Part shown: piece by piece, positions 9,570-18,661 of the stretch
How the letters are laid out: each line of letters opens with the position of its first letter
How positions within the stretch are numbered: the first letter of the stretch is position 1
DNA from: Vibrio rhizosphaerae
GTDB lineage: Bacteria; Pseudomonadota; Gammaproteobacteria; Enterobacterales; Vibrionaceae
Reading direction: 5' to 3'
Assembly (NCBI RefSeq): GCF_024347095.1
Contig: NZ_AP024904.1
Location: forward strand, 310,001-374,000
DNA length: 64,000 nucleotides
Made by a program: the position numbers and the translations under genes
The notes under the pieces: generated by a model
Seen by the model: the letters and a program-made list of their open reading frames with translations, nothing else
Databases searched by the model: none
Told to the model about the DNA's origin: nothing

Positions 9570-10244
9570 TTATTTTTCGATTCCGGCAAAAATCTGCTGG
9601 AAATCAATGACGGTATGTTGATCCTGTTCGAGCTTCAAAGAGTCTCGGATATGATGAAGATGATGTGTCATCCATTGTTGAGCCGCTTGCGTCTCTTGTT
9701 GATTGAGCAGCGTAATCAGTTCGGCATGATCGCCACAGTCACAACTGACGCTGTGATGCGATCCGAACGCGGCGATGACCAGTGAAGAGCGGTAACAGAG
9801 TTGTTCAATAAAATCTGCCAGCACTGAATTACCTGCCAGTTTCGCCAGTTCATAATGAAAACGGGCCGTCAGCTGAATCGAATCCGAAAGGTGCCCATGC
9901 TGTTCGGCTTCTTTCTCTTCATGGATCATCTGGGTGAACCGCTCAGACTGTTGTGCATCCCAACGACGTTGTAGTTCGGGAATCAACAAGGGTTCGAGCA
10001 GGATGCGGCTACTGAGCACTTCTTCTGCTTCCTGACGGGTAGGGCGGTTCACATGCGCCCCTTTATTGGGTTCTATCACTACAAATCTTTCCAACGCTAA
10101 ACGTTGCAGGACTTTACGGATACCGGTCCGGCTGACACCAAAGGCTTCAGAGAGCCGATCTTCCGGCAGGCGCACGCCCGGGGCAAGTTGATGCTCGACA
10201 ATGGCTTTGAGCATTTTCTGATAAATTTTCTCATCATTCGACAT
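9570..10244 (-). CDS. GntR/FadR-type (FCD) transcriptional regulator
   Basis: 224 residues with an N-terminal winged helix (LPEDRLSEAFGVSRTGIRKVLQRLALERFV, described here in part) and an all-helical C-terminal FCD ligand domain containing the typical His-bearing FHYELAKLAGN segment. It lies immediately upstream of puuE in the same orientation and is divergent from the NCS1 permease gene. Three TGTATACA palindromes in the intergenic region fit the FCD-family operator pattern, so it probably represses puuE and the permease, relieved by a ureide. The effector is not known from the sequence. Confidence 0.9.
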   Translation of the reverse strand: MSNDEKIYQKMLKAIVEHQLAPGVRLPEDRLSEAFGVSRTGIRKVLQRLALERFVVIEPNKGAHVNRPTRQEAEEVLSSRILLEPLLIPELQRRWDAQQSERFTQMIHEEKEAEQHGHLSDSIQLTARFHYELAKLAGNSVLADFIEQLCYRSSLVIAAFGSHHSVSCDCGDHAELITLLNQQETQAAQQWMTHHLHHIRDSLKLEQDQHTVIDFQQIFAGIEK

Positions 10245-10289
10245 CGCGATTTCTCGTTATATGATTTAGATTCTTTGATCGATGCATTT

Positions 10290-10322
10290 TGTATACAGTT
10301 TATGTTGGTAAGCTGTATACAG
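10290..10322. promoter_or_regulatory. Pair of TGTATACAG palindromes near the gntR-type promoter
   Basis: TTGTATACAG (10289-10298) and CTGTATACAG (10313-10322) share the palindromic core TGTATACA with 24-bp spacing, 45-80 bases upstream of the regulator start. The spacing of about two helical turns suits binding of two dimers. Assignment to the adjacent GntR protein is inferred from position and from the family's GT-N(4)-AC half-site pattern. Confidence 0.6.
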
Positions 10323-10548
10323 GCAATATATATACCACGGAAACGCGGAACGGTTCAGGATGTTTCGCTTTCATGAACACCGGGCATTGATTCCCGGGAT
10401 GACTCATCGCCATTCCCACACTTGTGCACCATGAGGTTGCAAAATTGCATAAAATCAGTGCAATTGAGGTGCATCATTGTGCCACAAATCCATTCATCAT
10501 GCGGTTTAACCATGCTATTTCAGATTGGCACGTAAATTGTATTTATCA

Positions 10549-10558
10549 TTGTATACAA
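10549..10558. promoter_or_regulatory. TTGTATACAA palindrome upstream of the NCS1 permease
   Basis: A perfect 10-bp palindrome with the same core as the two sites at 10.3 kb lies 18 bases before the permease ATG, where a bound repressor would block transcription. Together the three sites tie the divergent promoters to one regulator. Confidence 0.6.
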
Positions 10559-10576
10559 TCTTGACATGGAGAGTCG

Positions 10577-12025
10577 ATGATGAAAACAACACAACTACCT
10601 ATCAGCCCACGGCTGAGTAATTCAGACCTGGCCCCGGATACGGAACAAAAATGGGGATGGTACAGTATTTTTGCTTTTTGGATGTCTGATGTTCACAGTG
10701 TCGGCGGCTACGTTTTCGCTGCGAGCCTGTTCGCCCTCGGACTAAACGGCATTCAGGTGTTTATCAGTTTGTTGGCGGGTATATCCATCGTGATGGTTTT
10801 TGCCAATCTGATGGGCAAACCGGGTCAGCAATCCGGTGCGCCGTTTCCGGTCGTGGCCCGAATGTCATTTGGCGTGTTCGGTGCCAACATTCCTGCGGTG
10901 ATTCGTGGGTTAATCGCAGTGGTCTGGTACGGGATTCAAACCTTTTTGGCTTCAAGTTCATTTATTATCTTGTTGCTCTACTTCTTTCCGCAGTTAAGCC
11001 GTTTGGCGGACGACAGTTTCCTCGGATTATCCTATCTCGGCTGGATTGGATTCAGTGCGATGTGGTTGATGCAGGCGATTGTCTTTATGTTCGGCATGAA
11101 CATGATTCGCAAAGTGATCGATTGGTCGGGACCTGCGATTTATGTCGCGATGTTTGCGTTGTGCCTGTACATGATTGACCGCGCCGGATGGGACAACATT
11201 CATTTCAATCTGAGCACCCATAATCTCGAAGGATGGGACGCGATCACGCAGATGGTGATTGCCATTGCGTTGGTTGCCGGTTATTTCGCCGGCCCGACCC
11301 TCAACTTCAGCGATTTCTCACGTTACTGCGGTAGTTATCAAAAGCTGAAACTCGGCAACTGGCTGGGCCTGCCGCTGAACTTCATTCTGTTCTCACTATT
11401 CAGCGTGGTTATTGTTTCCGCATCGATTCCGGTTTTTGGTGAGATGATCACCGATCCGGTTGAAACCGTTAAACGACTCGATTCGGGGCTGATTACTGTG
11501 TTGGGTGCGCTGACATTCATTTTTGCCACGGTTGGGATCAATATCGTTGCGAACTTTGTTGCGCCGGCATTTGATTTCTCGAATGTGTCACCACAGAAAA
11601 TCAGTTTCAAATTCGGTGGCTTCATCGCTGCATTTGGTTCGGTTCTGCTGACGCCGTGGAATCTATTCAACAACCCGGAAGTGATTCACTATACGGTGGA
11701 TATTCTGGCTGCGATGATCGGTCCGCTATATGGCATTATTCTGGTGGATTATTTTCTGATTAAGAAAGGCCAGATTGATGTTCCGTCGCTCTATACCGAA
11801 TCGCCGCAAGGGCAATACTGGTATGACAATGGGGTGAACAGAAAGAGCATTTATGCGCTGGCGATTGCAGGTTTCGTGGCAGTTTGCGCCACATTCTGGG
11901 TCACCGAGCTGGCCAACTATGCGCTGTTTATCGGTGGTGGGGTTGCCGCCTCGACCTATCGCTTCCTGATGGAGTCGGAACGTGTGCGTGTCGGCGGTTT
12001 AAAGCTGGCTAAGCAGAAATCGTAA
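10577..12025 (+). CDS. NCS1-family nucleobase/allantoin:cation symporter
   Basis: 482 residues with about twelve hydrophobic membrane segments. NCS1 features include WGWYSIFAFWMSDVHSVGGY in the first helix, FGANIPAVIRG and the FSDFSRYCGSYQKLKLGNWLG loop. The family imports purines, pyrimidines, hydantoins or allantoin with a cation across the inner membrane. Its position opposite puuE, with a shared operator core in the promoter, argues for allantoin or a related purine derivative. A good Shine-Dalgarno (GGAGA) precedes tandem ATGs. No T-tailed terminator is obvious downstream. Confidence 0.88.
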   Translation: MMKTTQLPISPRLSNSDLAPDTEQKWGWYSIFAFWMSDVHSVGGYVFAASLFALGLNGIQVFISLLAGISIVMVFANLMGKPGQQSGAPFPVVARMSFGVFGANIPAVIRGLIAVVWYGIQTFLASSSFIILLLYFFPQLSRLADDSFLGLSYLGWIGFSAMWLMQAIVFMFGMNMIRKVIDWSGPAIYVAMFALCLYMIDRAGWDNIHFNLSTHNLEGWDAITQMVIAIALVAGYFAGPTLNFSDFSRYCGSYQKLKLGNWLGLPLNFILFSLFSVVIVSASIPVFGEMITDPVETVKRLDSGLITVLGALTFIFATVGINIVANFVAPAFDFSNVSPQKISFKFGGFIAAFGSVLLTPWNLFNNPEVIHYTVDILAAMIGPLYGIILVDYFLIKKGQIDVPSLYTESPQGQYWYDNGVNRKSIYALAIAGFVAVCATFWVTELANYALFIGGGVAASTYRFLMESERVRVGGLKLAKQKS

Positions 12026-12420
12026 TACATATTTTGGAATGCGTATTGTGGAGCACGTGTTGCAGAACGCGTGTTTCGGAATAGAGAATATAGTAAAGAC
12101 ATCATGCCTCGGTTCGTCGTTGGTTGATCAACGGCGAACCGACTGCCGTTAATGCAAAAGCTAAAACAGCAATTCTTAGAACTTTCTGATGCTTTGCCGC
12201 TTGGAAATCCTTCCCCCTAATATCTCTGCTGCACCGTATTGGTTCATCGACTGTATAAGAATGGGCCAATACAGTGCTGTCATTCAGTCGGGCTCTCATA
12301 TCGGATGATTTTATTTTTAATAAAATCAATAGGATAAATTGTTAAATCTAACATGGCACAATCGTTGCAAAAAATAATTTGATTGTTTCAATCGTTTCAT
12401 TTACAAGATAAGGGACTCAA
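12026..12420. other. 395-bp gap with an inverted repeat and the ABC-operon promoter region
   Basis: GGTTCGTCGTTG (12111-12122) and CAACGGCGAACC (12129-12140) form a 12-bp inverted repeat with one mismatch and a 6-base loop, without a T tract. A 75-codon minus-strand frame (12102-12329) overlaps it but has no recognised homologue and no ribosome site I trust. Near the ABC operon, ATTGTTTCA and ATCGTTTCA (12382-12399) are adjacent direct repeats that could be a regulator site. Confidence 0.4.
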
Positions 12421-13212
12421 ATGAAATTACTTCGATTGTTTGCTATAGCCGTGACTTCGGTCATGTGTATGGGATACACGCTGACCGCGTCAGCCGATCA
12501 ACTGGACACCATTCATCAACGGGGTGTGTTAAAAGTCGCGGTACCGCAGGACTTTCCGCCGTTTGGTTCTGTCGGAACTGACATGCAACCACAGGGATAT
12601 GATATCGACATGGCGGCCTACATTGCTAAGCAGATGAAGGTCAAACTGGAATTGGTGCCGGTGACCAGTGCCAACCGGATTCCGTATTTGCAAACACAGA
12701 AAGTCGATTTAGTGATTTCGAGCATGGGTAAAAATCCGCAGCGTGAAAAAGCGATCGATTTTAGTGAAGCTTATGCACCATTTTATTTGGGGGTATTCGG
12801 TGCCGCAGATGAGCACGTTACTTCCGCAGATGATTTGGCGAACAAAACGGTGGGTGTGACTCGTGGTTCAGTGGAAGATCTGGAGTTAAGCAAACTGGTA
12901 CCGGTATCGGCCACGATCAAACGGTTTGAAGACAACAATGCCACTCTGTCTGCTTTCTTGTCCGGGCAGATTGGGCTGATTGCGACCGGAAATCTGGTGG
13001 TGACTGAGATTGCGACCCGTTATCCGAATAAGGCACCACAGACCAAGTTCTTGCTGAAAAATTCACCGTGCTACGTTGGGGTCATGAAAGGTGAGCACGC
13101 GTTGGTCAGCGAAGTCAATCGTTTGATTGAACAAGCCAAAGCCAACGGTGTCTTGGAGCAGTTTTCACAAAAATGGCTGAAGGCACCATTTCCGAAAGAT
13201 TTAGGCGCTTAA
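12421..13212 (+). CDS. Amino-acid-type ABC transporter substrate-binding protein
   Basis: 263 residues with a Sec signal peptide cleaved near residue 25 (TASA) and the family 3 extracellular solute-binding fold (LKVAVPQDFPPFGSVG, PQGYDIDMAAYIAKQM, VDLVISSMGKNPQREKAIDFS). It would capture a small amino-acid-like ligand in the periplasm for the two permeases and ATPase that follow. The signature of polar amino acid binders is clear, but the position inside a ureide island suggests the ligand could be a ureido or amide compound; that is inference. The ORF begins after a GATAAGGGA ribosome site. Confidence 0.9.
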   Translation: MKLLRLFAIAVTSVMCMGYTLTASADQLDTIHQRGVLKVAVPQDFPPFGSVGTDMQPQGYDIDMAAYIAKQMKVKLELVPVTSANRIPYLQTQKVDLVISSMGKNPQREKAIDFSEAYAPFYLGVFGAADEHVTSADDLANKTVGVTRGSVEDLELSKLVPVSATIKRFEDNNATLSAFLSGQIGLIATGNLVVTEIATRYPNKAPQTKFLLKNSPCYVGVMKGEHALVSEVNRLIEQAKANGVLEQFSQKWLKAPFPKDLGA

Positions 13213-13228
13213 CTTCTGGGAGAACAGC

Positions 13229-13897
13229 ATGAGTTATCAGCTAGACTATGCCGGACTCGCGCCATACCTGCCACAGTTTGTGGCAGGTGTCTGGACGACG
13301 GTACAACTGACGGTGATTTCTACCGTGGCAGGGCTGGTGGTCGGGACGTTATGTGCAGCCGGGCGAACCGGACGCCAACCCGGATTACGCCTGCTGTGTG
13401 CCAGTTATATTGAGGTCACCCGCAATACCCCGTTTATTGTACAGCTCTTTTTTATTTTCTTCGGTTTACCGGCGCTTGGCCTCAAGCTCACCGCATGGGA
13501 AGCCGGGGTGATCGCCATGGTCTTTAACCTGGGCGCATACAGTGCAGAGATTATCCGGGCCGGGATTGATGCTGTACCGCAAGGGCAATGGGAGGCCGGT
13601 AAGACACTGGGATTGAGCCGACGTCAAATTTTCATGCATATTGTTCTGCCACCGGCATATCAACGGGTTTATCCGGCATTGGTCAGTCAGTGCATTATTG
13701 TGATGCTTGGCTCCGCGGTGGTGTCGCAGATTTCTGTCGAAGACCTGACGTTTGCCGCGAATTTTGTGCAATCACGGAGTTTTCTGAGTTTTGAATCTTA
13801 TACATTAACGGCGGTGATTTATCTGGTCTTGGCGATTTTGATGCGCCAAGGATTTGCTTATCTTCGCCATCTGGCATTTAAAAACCCATCGCTCTAG
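13229..13897 (+). CDS. ABC transporter permease, HisM/GlnP type
   Basis: 222 residues with about five membrane helices and the conserved EAGKTLGLSRRQIFMHIVLP cytoplasmic loop that contacts the ATPase. The polar amino acid permease signature EVTRNTPFIVQLFF is also present. It lies 16 bases after the binding-protein gene and 12 bases before a second permease, forming a heterodimeric channel. Confidence 0.92.
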   Translation: MSYQLDYAGLAPYLPQFVAGVWTTVQLTVISTVAGLVVGTLCAAGRTGRQPGLRLLCASYIEVTRNTPFIVQLFFIFFGLPALGLKLTAWEAGVIAMVFNLGAYSAEIIRAGIDAVPQGQWEAGKTLGLSRRQIFMHIVLPPAYQRVYPALVSQCIIVMLGSAVVSQISVEDLTFAANFVQSRSFLSFESYTLTAVIYLVLAILMRQGFAYLRHLAFKNPSL

Positions 13898-13909
13898 GAG
13901 AGATTCAGG

Positions 13910-14551
13910 ATGATGCAGTTTACTGATTGGGATATCTTCCGTAACCTCCTGCTGGCAGCCCGCTGGACGATACTCTTGTCTGTGTATGCTTTTATCGGCG
14001 GTGGTCTGGTCGGGCTGGCGCTGACTTTATTGCGCAGTACACGCAACCCGTTATTTACCCGTCTGATTCAGCTCTATGTGGAACTGTTTCAAGGGACACC
14101 GTTATTAATGCAGCTTTTTCTGGCCTTTTTTGGTCTGTCGCTCATTGGGATCGAAGTCAGTGCATGGTCGGCAGCGATTCTGGCGTTAACGCTATTCAGT
14201 AGTGCGTATTTCCACGATATCTGGCGGGGATGTATCGAATCTTTACCCAAAGGTCAGTGGGAAGCCTGTCGCACGCTGGGACTAACGTATTTGCAGACGA
14301 TGCGGCATGTGATTTTTCCGCAGGCGATGCGCATTGCGATTGCACCGACGGTCGGTTTTTCGGTGCAAATTGTGAAGGGTACGGCACTGGCATCGATTAT
14401 TGGGTTTGTTGAACTGACCAAAGCCGGAACCATGCTCAACAACGCAACATTTCAGCCGTTTAAAGTATTTGCCATGGTTGCGTTGCTCTATTTTGCGATC
14501 TGTTTTCCTTTATCGATGTTCGCCCGTTATCTCGAATCACGGAAGGTGTGA
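13910..14551 (+). CDS. ABC transporter permease, second subunit
   Basis: 213 residues, homologous to the preceding permease, with ELFQGTPLLMQLFLAFFG and the loop WEACRTLGLTYLQTMRHVIF that docks the ATP-binding subunit. Tandem ATGs at 13910 and 13913 follow GGAGAG. It is the partner subunit of the importer; the ATPase gene follows after 97 bases. Confidence 0.92.
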   Translation: MMQFTDWDIFRNLLLAARWTILLSVYAFIGGGLVGLALTLLRSTRNPLFTRLIQLYVELFQGTPLLMQLFLAFFGLSLIGIEVSAWSAAILALTLFSSAYFHDIWRGCIESLPKGQWEACRTLGLTYLQTMRHVIFPQAMRIAIAPTVGFSVQIVKGTALASIIGFVELTKAGTMLNNATFQPFKVFAMVALLYFAICFPLSMFARYLESRKV

Positions 14552-14648
14552 GATGTAGCCGTGTCAAATATCAAAGTCCTGTCATCCGACAGACAGCAAG
14601 AAGAACTGAAAATAAGACGACTCATTCATAGCTCGGAGGCGAAGTATT

Positions 14649-15377
14649 ATGTCACTTATCAGTGTTGATCAGGTTCATAAGTTTTATGGTGAAAACCATG
14701 TATTGAAAGGGGTAGACCTGAAAATTCAAGCCGGAGAAGTGATCTCGATTATCGGCCGGAGCGGTTCAGGAAAAAGTACACTGCTGCGATGTATGAACGG
14801 ACTGGAAACCTATCAGGAAGGCGCGATCGTGGTGGATCAGCAGGCTGTGGAAGATGATGAATATAAACTGCGTCTCTTGAGTCAGAGTGTTGGCATGGTT
14901 TTTCAGAGCTTCAATCTGTTTCCGCATAAAACGGTGGGTGAAAATGTCATGCTGGCACCAAAGCTGGTGCAGAAAAAATCCACGGCGGCCTGTCGGCAGA
15001 TTGCTCAGGAATTACTGGCAAAAGTCGGACTGGGCGATAAATTTGATGCTTATCCGGGGAATCTTTCCGGCGGACAGCAACAGCGCGTGGCGATAGCGCG
15101 TTCTCTGGCGATGTCCCCGAAAGTGTTACTCTGTGATGAAATTACCTCGGCACTGGACCCGGAACTGGTCGGCGAAGTGTTGAAAGTGCTTGAACAATTG
15201 AAAGCTGAAGGGATGACTTTGATTTTAGTCACCCATGAAATGAATTTTGCACGGGATGTCGGCGATCGGGTCGTGTTTATGAATGAAGGGAAAGTCTGGG
15301 AAACCGGGCCGAGTGAAACGGTGTTTGCCAATCCGCAGACGGCGGAGCTGAAAAGTTTTCTTTCGGCGGTACTTTAA
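14649..15377 (+). CDS. ABC transporter ATP-binding protein, GlnQ type
   Basis: 242 residues, the usual size for polar amino acid ATPases. Walker A is GRSGSGKST (~37-45), the signature is NLSGGQQQRVAIARSL, and Walker B is VLLCDEITSALDPE, where I in place of the usual P or T after E is a common variant. It powers the importer encoded by the three preceding genes. A GGAGG-like site lies at its start. Confidence 0.94.
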   Translation: MSLISVDQVHKFYGENHVLKGVDLKIQAGEVISIIGRSGSGKSTLLRCMNGLETYQEGAIVVDQQAVEDDEYKLRLLSQSVGMVFQSFNLFPHKTVGENVMLAPKLVQKKSTAACRQIAQELLAKVGLGDKFDAYPGNLSGGQQQRVAIARSLAMSPKVLLCDEITSALDPELVGEVLKVLEQLKAEGMTLILVTHEMNFARDVGDRVVFMNEGKVWETGPSETVFANPQTAELKSFLSAVL

Positions 15378-15470
15378 TCAGCCGCTTATCGATTAACCCT
15401 TGATAGAACTGACCGCCGTATACAGAGTCAGCGTTCACCATTAATTGTCCGTCAGGAGATAAAACCAGCG

Positions 15471-16328
15471 ATGAATGACCGAACCCATGATGTCAGCAAA
15501 TCCACTTATCCGTCAGCGACAGATTGTCCGCTCAGTGAACGGATCACGCAGCACTACGCGAGCCTGACGGACAACAATCGGCGCTTGGCGGATTACTTGC
15601 AATTGAATCCGGAAAAGGTGTTGATGTTATCAACCAGTGAGATTGCCGAAGCCTGTCAGGTGTCGAAAGCCAGTGTCAGTCGGTTTATCCGTAAACTTGG
15701 CTATGAAGACCACCTTGCCTTACGCCAAGAGCTGATGACGGAGCGGGATAATGGTCTGCCGGTGATGATGACAACACTGGACGATTCTGAATTCAACCAT
15801 GAATTGCGTGCGCTGGAAAAACTCTGGGAACAATTGACCCGACAAGATCATCAGGCCTTAATTGAGAAACTGGCGACGGCGAAACGGATCAAAATTATCG
15901 GTTATCGTAACAGTTACCCGTTGGCGATGCATTTTCGTCAGCAGTTGATGCAATGTCGGCCTCATGTTGAGTTGTTACCACTGCCGGGTCAGACGATTGG
16001 TGAAGATTTGGCATCGATAGAGGACGATGATTTTACGATTGTGATTGGTATCCGACGACGGATCGCAAATTTTGAGAAAATTATGGCCTTTCTGGCGCAA
16101 CGCGATAGCTTGCTGATTACCGACCAATCCGGACAAAAGTACGCGCAGCAAGCCGGACACTTCTTTATCTGTTATATGAATAATGAGCTGCCGTTAGACA
16201 GCTATACTGTGCCGATGAGTCTGATTGCGCATCTGGTCAACCAAACGTTTTTACATCTGAAAAGCAAATCGACGCAGGTTAGCCGAAAAATTAGCATGAA
16301 CTATACACAGCTTCACGAGTTAGAATAG
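15471..16328 (+). CDS. MurR/RpiR-family regulator with SIS domain
   Basis: 285 residues. The N-terminal helix-turn-helix (~30-95; LSTSEIAEACQVSKASVSRFIRKLGY in two pieces) is the RpiR type, followed by a SIS phosphosugar-binding-like domain (~125-260) with IKIIGYRNSYPLAMHFRQQL. In ureide and amino acid clusters such proteins sense a pathway intermediate rather than a sugar phosphate. It lies between the ABC operon and the BASS-amidase operon in the same direction and probably controls one or both. Confidence 0.85.
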   Translation: MNDRTHDVSKSTYPSATDCPLSERITQHYASLTDNNRRLADYLQLNPEKVLMLSTSEIAEACQVSKASVSRFIRKLGYEDHLALRQELMTERDNGLPVMMTTLDDSEFNHELRALEKLWEQLTRQDHQALIEKLATAKRIKIIGYRNSYPLAMHFRQQLMQCRPHVELLPLPGQTIGEDLASIEDDDFTIVIGIRRRIANFEKIMAFLAQRDSLLITDQSGQKYAQQAGHFFICYMNNELPLDSYTVPMSLIAHLVNQTFLHLKSKSTQVSRKISMNYTQLHELE

Positions 16329-16436
16329 CGCGGTTGGCAGTCATGTCCGACGATGAAGGTACAAACCGCCTGAGTGCTAGCAAGCATATCGTGGCGATAA
16401 CAGAATGACGATAGATAAGTATAGGTATCAACAAGA

Positions 16437-17441
16437 ATGAGTATCATCAATAAACTAAAAAAAGAGTGGTTTCTGGTTGGCATGGTGGCCGCTATTTTGC
16501 TGGCGACTGTTTCAGAACAGGTGGGGCGTTCCGGTGGACTGATTCATCTCGATAAGCTGACGGGGATCGGTGTCGCGATCGTGTTTTTCTTACATGGGTT
16601 AGGGCTGTCTCCGCAAAAGATTAAAGCCGGAGTAAGCAACTGGAAACTGCATGTGTATATCCAACTGGCGACCTATTTATTGTATCCGTTACTGTGGCTG
16701 ATTTTTGGCAATGGGATGTTGGCATTGATGCCGGCGTCGCTCGCGTTTGGCTTCTGCTACCTGTTTGTGCTGCCCAGTACCATTTCTTCCTCGGTGGCGA
16801 TGACCAGTGTGGGTAAAGGCAATGTCCCGGGGGCAATTTTCAACGCATCACTTTCCAGTATCCTCGGTGTGTTCCTCACGCCGTTATTGATTCAGCTCTT
16901 TATGGGGATGACAGGCGTGGAGTTAGATCTGATGAGCTCAGTCACTTCCATCGCTAAGTTGTTGTTAATCCCGATGGTTGCCGGGCAACTGGCCCGTCCG
17001 GTATTACTGAATTTCATCGATCGGCATAAGTCAGTGGTCAACAAAGTTGATAAGTTCGTTATTCTACTGATTGTCTATAATGCATTTTGTGACTCGGTAG
17101 CAAATGGTATCTGGCATAACTTCTCGGTCGCCATGTTAGCGTCTGCGATCGTCATCTGTTTTGTGGTGTTGCTGGTGATGGTTCATGCCATTCAGTGGGG
17201 GGCTCAGCGCTGCCATTTTTCACGGGCCGATGAAGTCGCTGCCGTGTTTTGTGGGACCAAAAAAACACTGGCCGCAGGGGTGCCGATGGCGACGGTTATT
17301 TTCGGTAACGACCCGAATCTTGGCATGATTTTGCTACCGATAATGCTTTATCACCCGATTCAGATTTTCTACTGTGCAATTCTTGCGAATCGGTATGCCA
17401 AACGTTATCAGCCAGCCAGTGAGGCCGCTGCTAACTCATAA
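16437..17441 (+). CDS. BASS-family (bile acid:sodium symporter-like) transporter
   Basis: 334 residues, about ten membrane helices. The motif PSTISSSVAMTSVGKGNVPGA and FNASLSSILGVFLTPLL correspond to the crossover region of the YfeH/SLC10A7 branch of BASS transporters, which move organic anions with sodium. The start codon overlaps no neighbour and the amidase gene begins 14 bases after its stop, so the two are co-transcribed. An organic acid made or used by the pathway (for example oxamate or oxalurate) is a reasonable guess for its substrate, but the sequence does not show it. Confidence 0.8.
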   Translation: MSIINKLKKEWFLVGMVAAILLATVSEQVGRSGGLIHLDKLTGIGVAIVFFLHGLGLSPQKIKAGVSNWKLHVYIQLATYLLYPLLWLIFGNGMLALMPASLAFGFCYLFVLPSTISSSVAMTSVGKGNVPGAIFNASLSSILGVFLTPLLIQLFMGMTGVELDLMSSVTSIAKLLLIPMVAGQLARPVLLNFIDRHKSVVNKVDKFVILLIVYNAFCDSVANGIWHNFSVAMLASAIVICFVVLLVMVHAIQWGAQRCHFSRADEVAAVFCGTKKTLAAGVPMATVIFGNDPNLGMILLPIMLYHPIQIFYCAILANRYAKRYQPASEAAANS

Positions 17442-17455
17442 GCGGAGAGACAGAT

Positions 17456-18661
17456 ATGGGACAACAGCAGATCAGAGACCAACGTATTTACTGTCAGCAG
17501 GGGCCTGATTATCTTGCGGCAACCGATGATGGTGCGTTATCCGGTCTGAGCTTTGTATTTAAAGATTTATTTGATGTCGCCGGGTATGTTACCGGGGCCG
17601 GGAATCCTGCATGGCTGGAGAGTCATGCCTCGGCAAATGCAACATCACCGATGATCGAAACCTTACTTCGTGCTGGGGCCACTTGTCGTGGCCGGGTTCA
17701 GACTGATGAGCTGGCTTATAGTCTCAACGGCCAAAATATCCATTACGGCACGCCTGACAATCCGGCAGCGCCCGGTTGTATTCCCGGCGGGTCATCGAGT
17801 GGCAGTGCCGTGGCGGTAGCGCGAGGGGATGTGGATTTCTCAATCGGCACAGATACCGGGGGTTCGGTGCGGATTCCTGCCAGTTATTGTGGTTTATTCG
17901 GCTTGCGTCCGACATTGGGTAAATTTGATCTCACTCACTGTTTCGAACTGGCGAAAAGCTTTGATACCGCAGGCATTTTTGCCCGCGATCTGTCGGTTTT
18001 AAGCTCGGTTTATCGTGAGTTGTCTGGAGAGCCGGTGCCGGATGTTGTTGAGCCGGTGCCGACCCTGTATCTCGACCGGTTTATGGCGCAACACCTGAGT
18101 GAAGATCGTTACCAGCGGGTGCATGACCGTTGCCGCTGGGCCGGGATTGCGCTCGAAGAGAAAGATTTTATGACACAGTCCGAGTGGCGACCGGACGCGT
18201 TGAGCCTGTTGTTTCGCAGCATCCAAGGATATGAAATTATTCAAAAACATGGGCGCTGGCTGACAGAACATGAGCATTCACTCGATCCGGTGATTCTGGA
18301 ACGGGTCAAATGGTCGAGAACCATTTCCGATGCCACTTATCAGCAAGGAAAGATCCGCCAGAAAGCATTTCGCACGTGGTTATATGCTCAGCTCGATGAG
18401 CATGGGGGCGTCTGGTTGTTACCAACCACACCCGCGGGTCCGCCATCACTGGATATGGCACCGCAAGCGATGGCGGATTACCGGACGGCGCTGATGGGCT
18501 TGACTGCGATTGCCGGCTTGGCCGGGTTCCCCCAGTTACATTTACCGTTTCAGGGAATGGCCGACGGCCCGTGTGGGATGTCGTTGTTGGGGCTGCCCAA
18601 TGAAGAGGCCCGGTTACTGGCGATTGCGACAAAACTGATGGCCGGAGAGGATAGTCAATGA
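17456..18661 (+). CDS. Amidase-signature hydrolase
   Basis: 401 residues with the full amidase-signature triad: Lys36 in FVFKDLFDV, the cis-Ser in GGSSSGSAVA (~111-120) and the nucleophile Ser137 in GTDTGGSVRIPAS. It hydrolyses a C-N amide bond of a small molecule. It is shorter than GatA or AtzE, and lacks the extra domain of allophanate hydrolases. Its last bases overlap the next gene (ATGA). In a ureide cluster with a HpxW-like protein and a ureidoglycine aminotransferase, oxalurate or a related carbamoyl compound is the most plausible substrate; the alternative is an unrelated amide imported by the ABC system. Confidence 0.85.
   Translation: MGQQQIRDQRIYCQQGPDYLAATDDGALSGLSFVFKDLFDVAGYVTGAGNPAWLESHASANATSPMIETLLRAGATCRGRVQTDELAYSLNGQNIHYGTPDNPAAPGCIPGGSSSGSAVAVARGDVDFSIGTDTGGSVRIPASYCGLFGLRPTLGKFDLTHCFELAKSFDTAGIFARDLSVLSSVYRELSGEPVPDVVEPVPTLYLDRFMAQHLSEDRYQRVHDRCRWAGIALEEKDFMTQSEWRPDALSLLFRSIQGYEIIQKHGRWLTEHEHSLDPVILERVKWSRTISDATYQQGKIRQKAFRTWLYAQLDEHGGVWLLPTTPAGPPSLDMAPQAMADYRTALMGLTAIAGLAGFPQLHLPFQGMADGPCGMSLLGLPNEEARLLAIATKLMAGEDSQ

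Noticed and set aside
9103..9621. 172-codon plus-strand ORF opposite puuE
   Set aside because: Shadow of the allantoinase gene, with no ribosome site or recognisable domain.
12102..12329. 75-codon minus-strand ORF in the gap before the ABC operon
   Set aside because: No family recognised and no good ribosome site; could be a degraded fragment, but not supportable as a gene.
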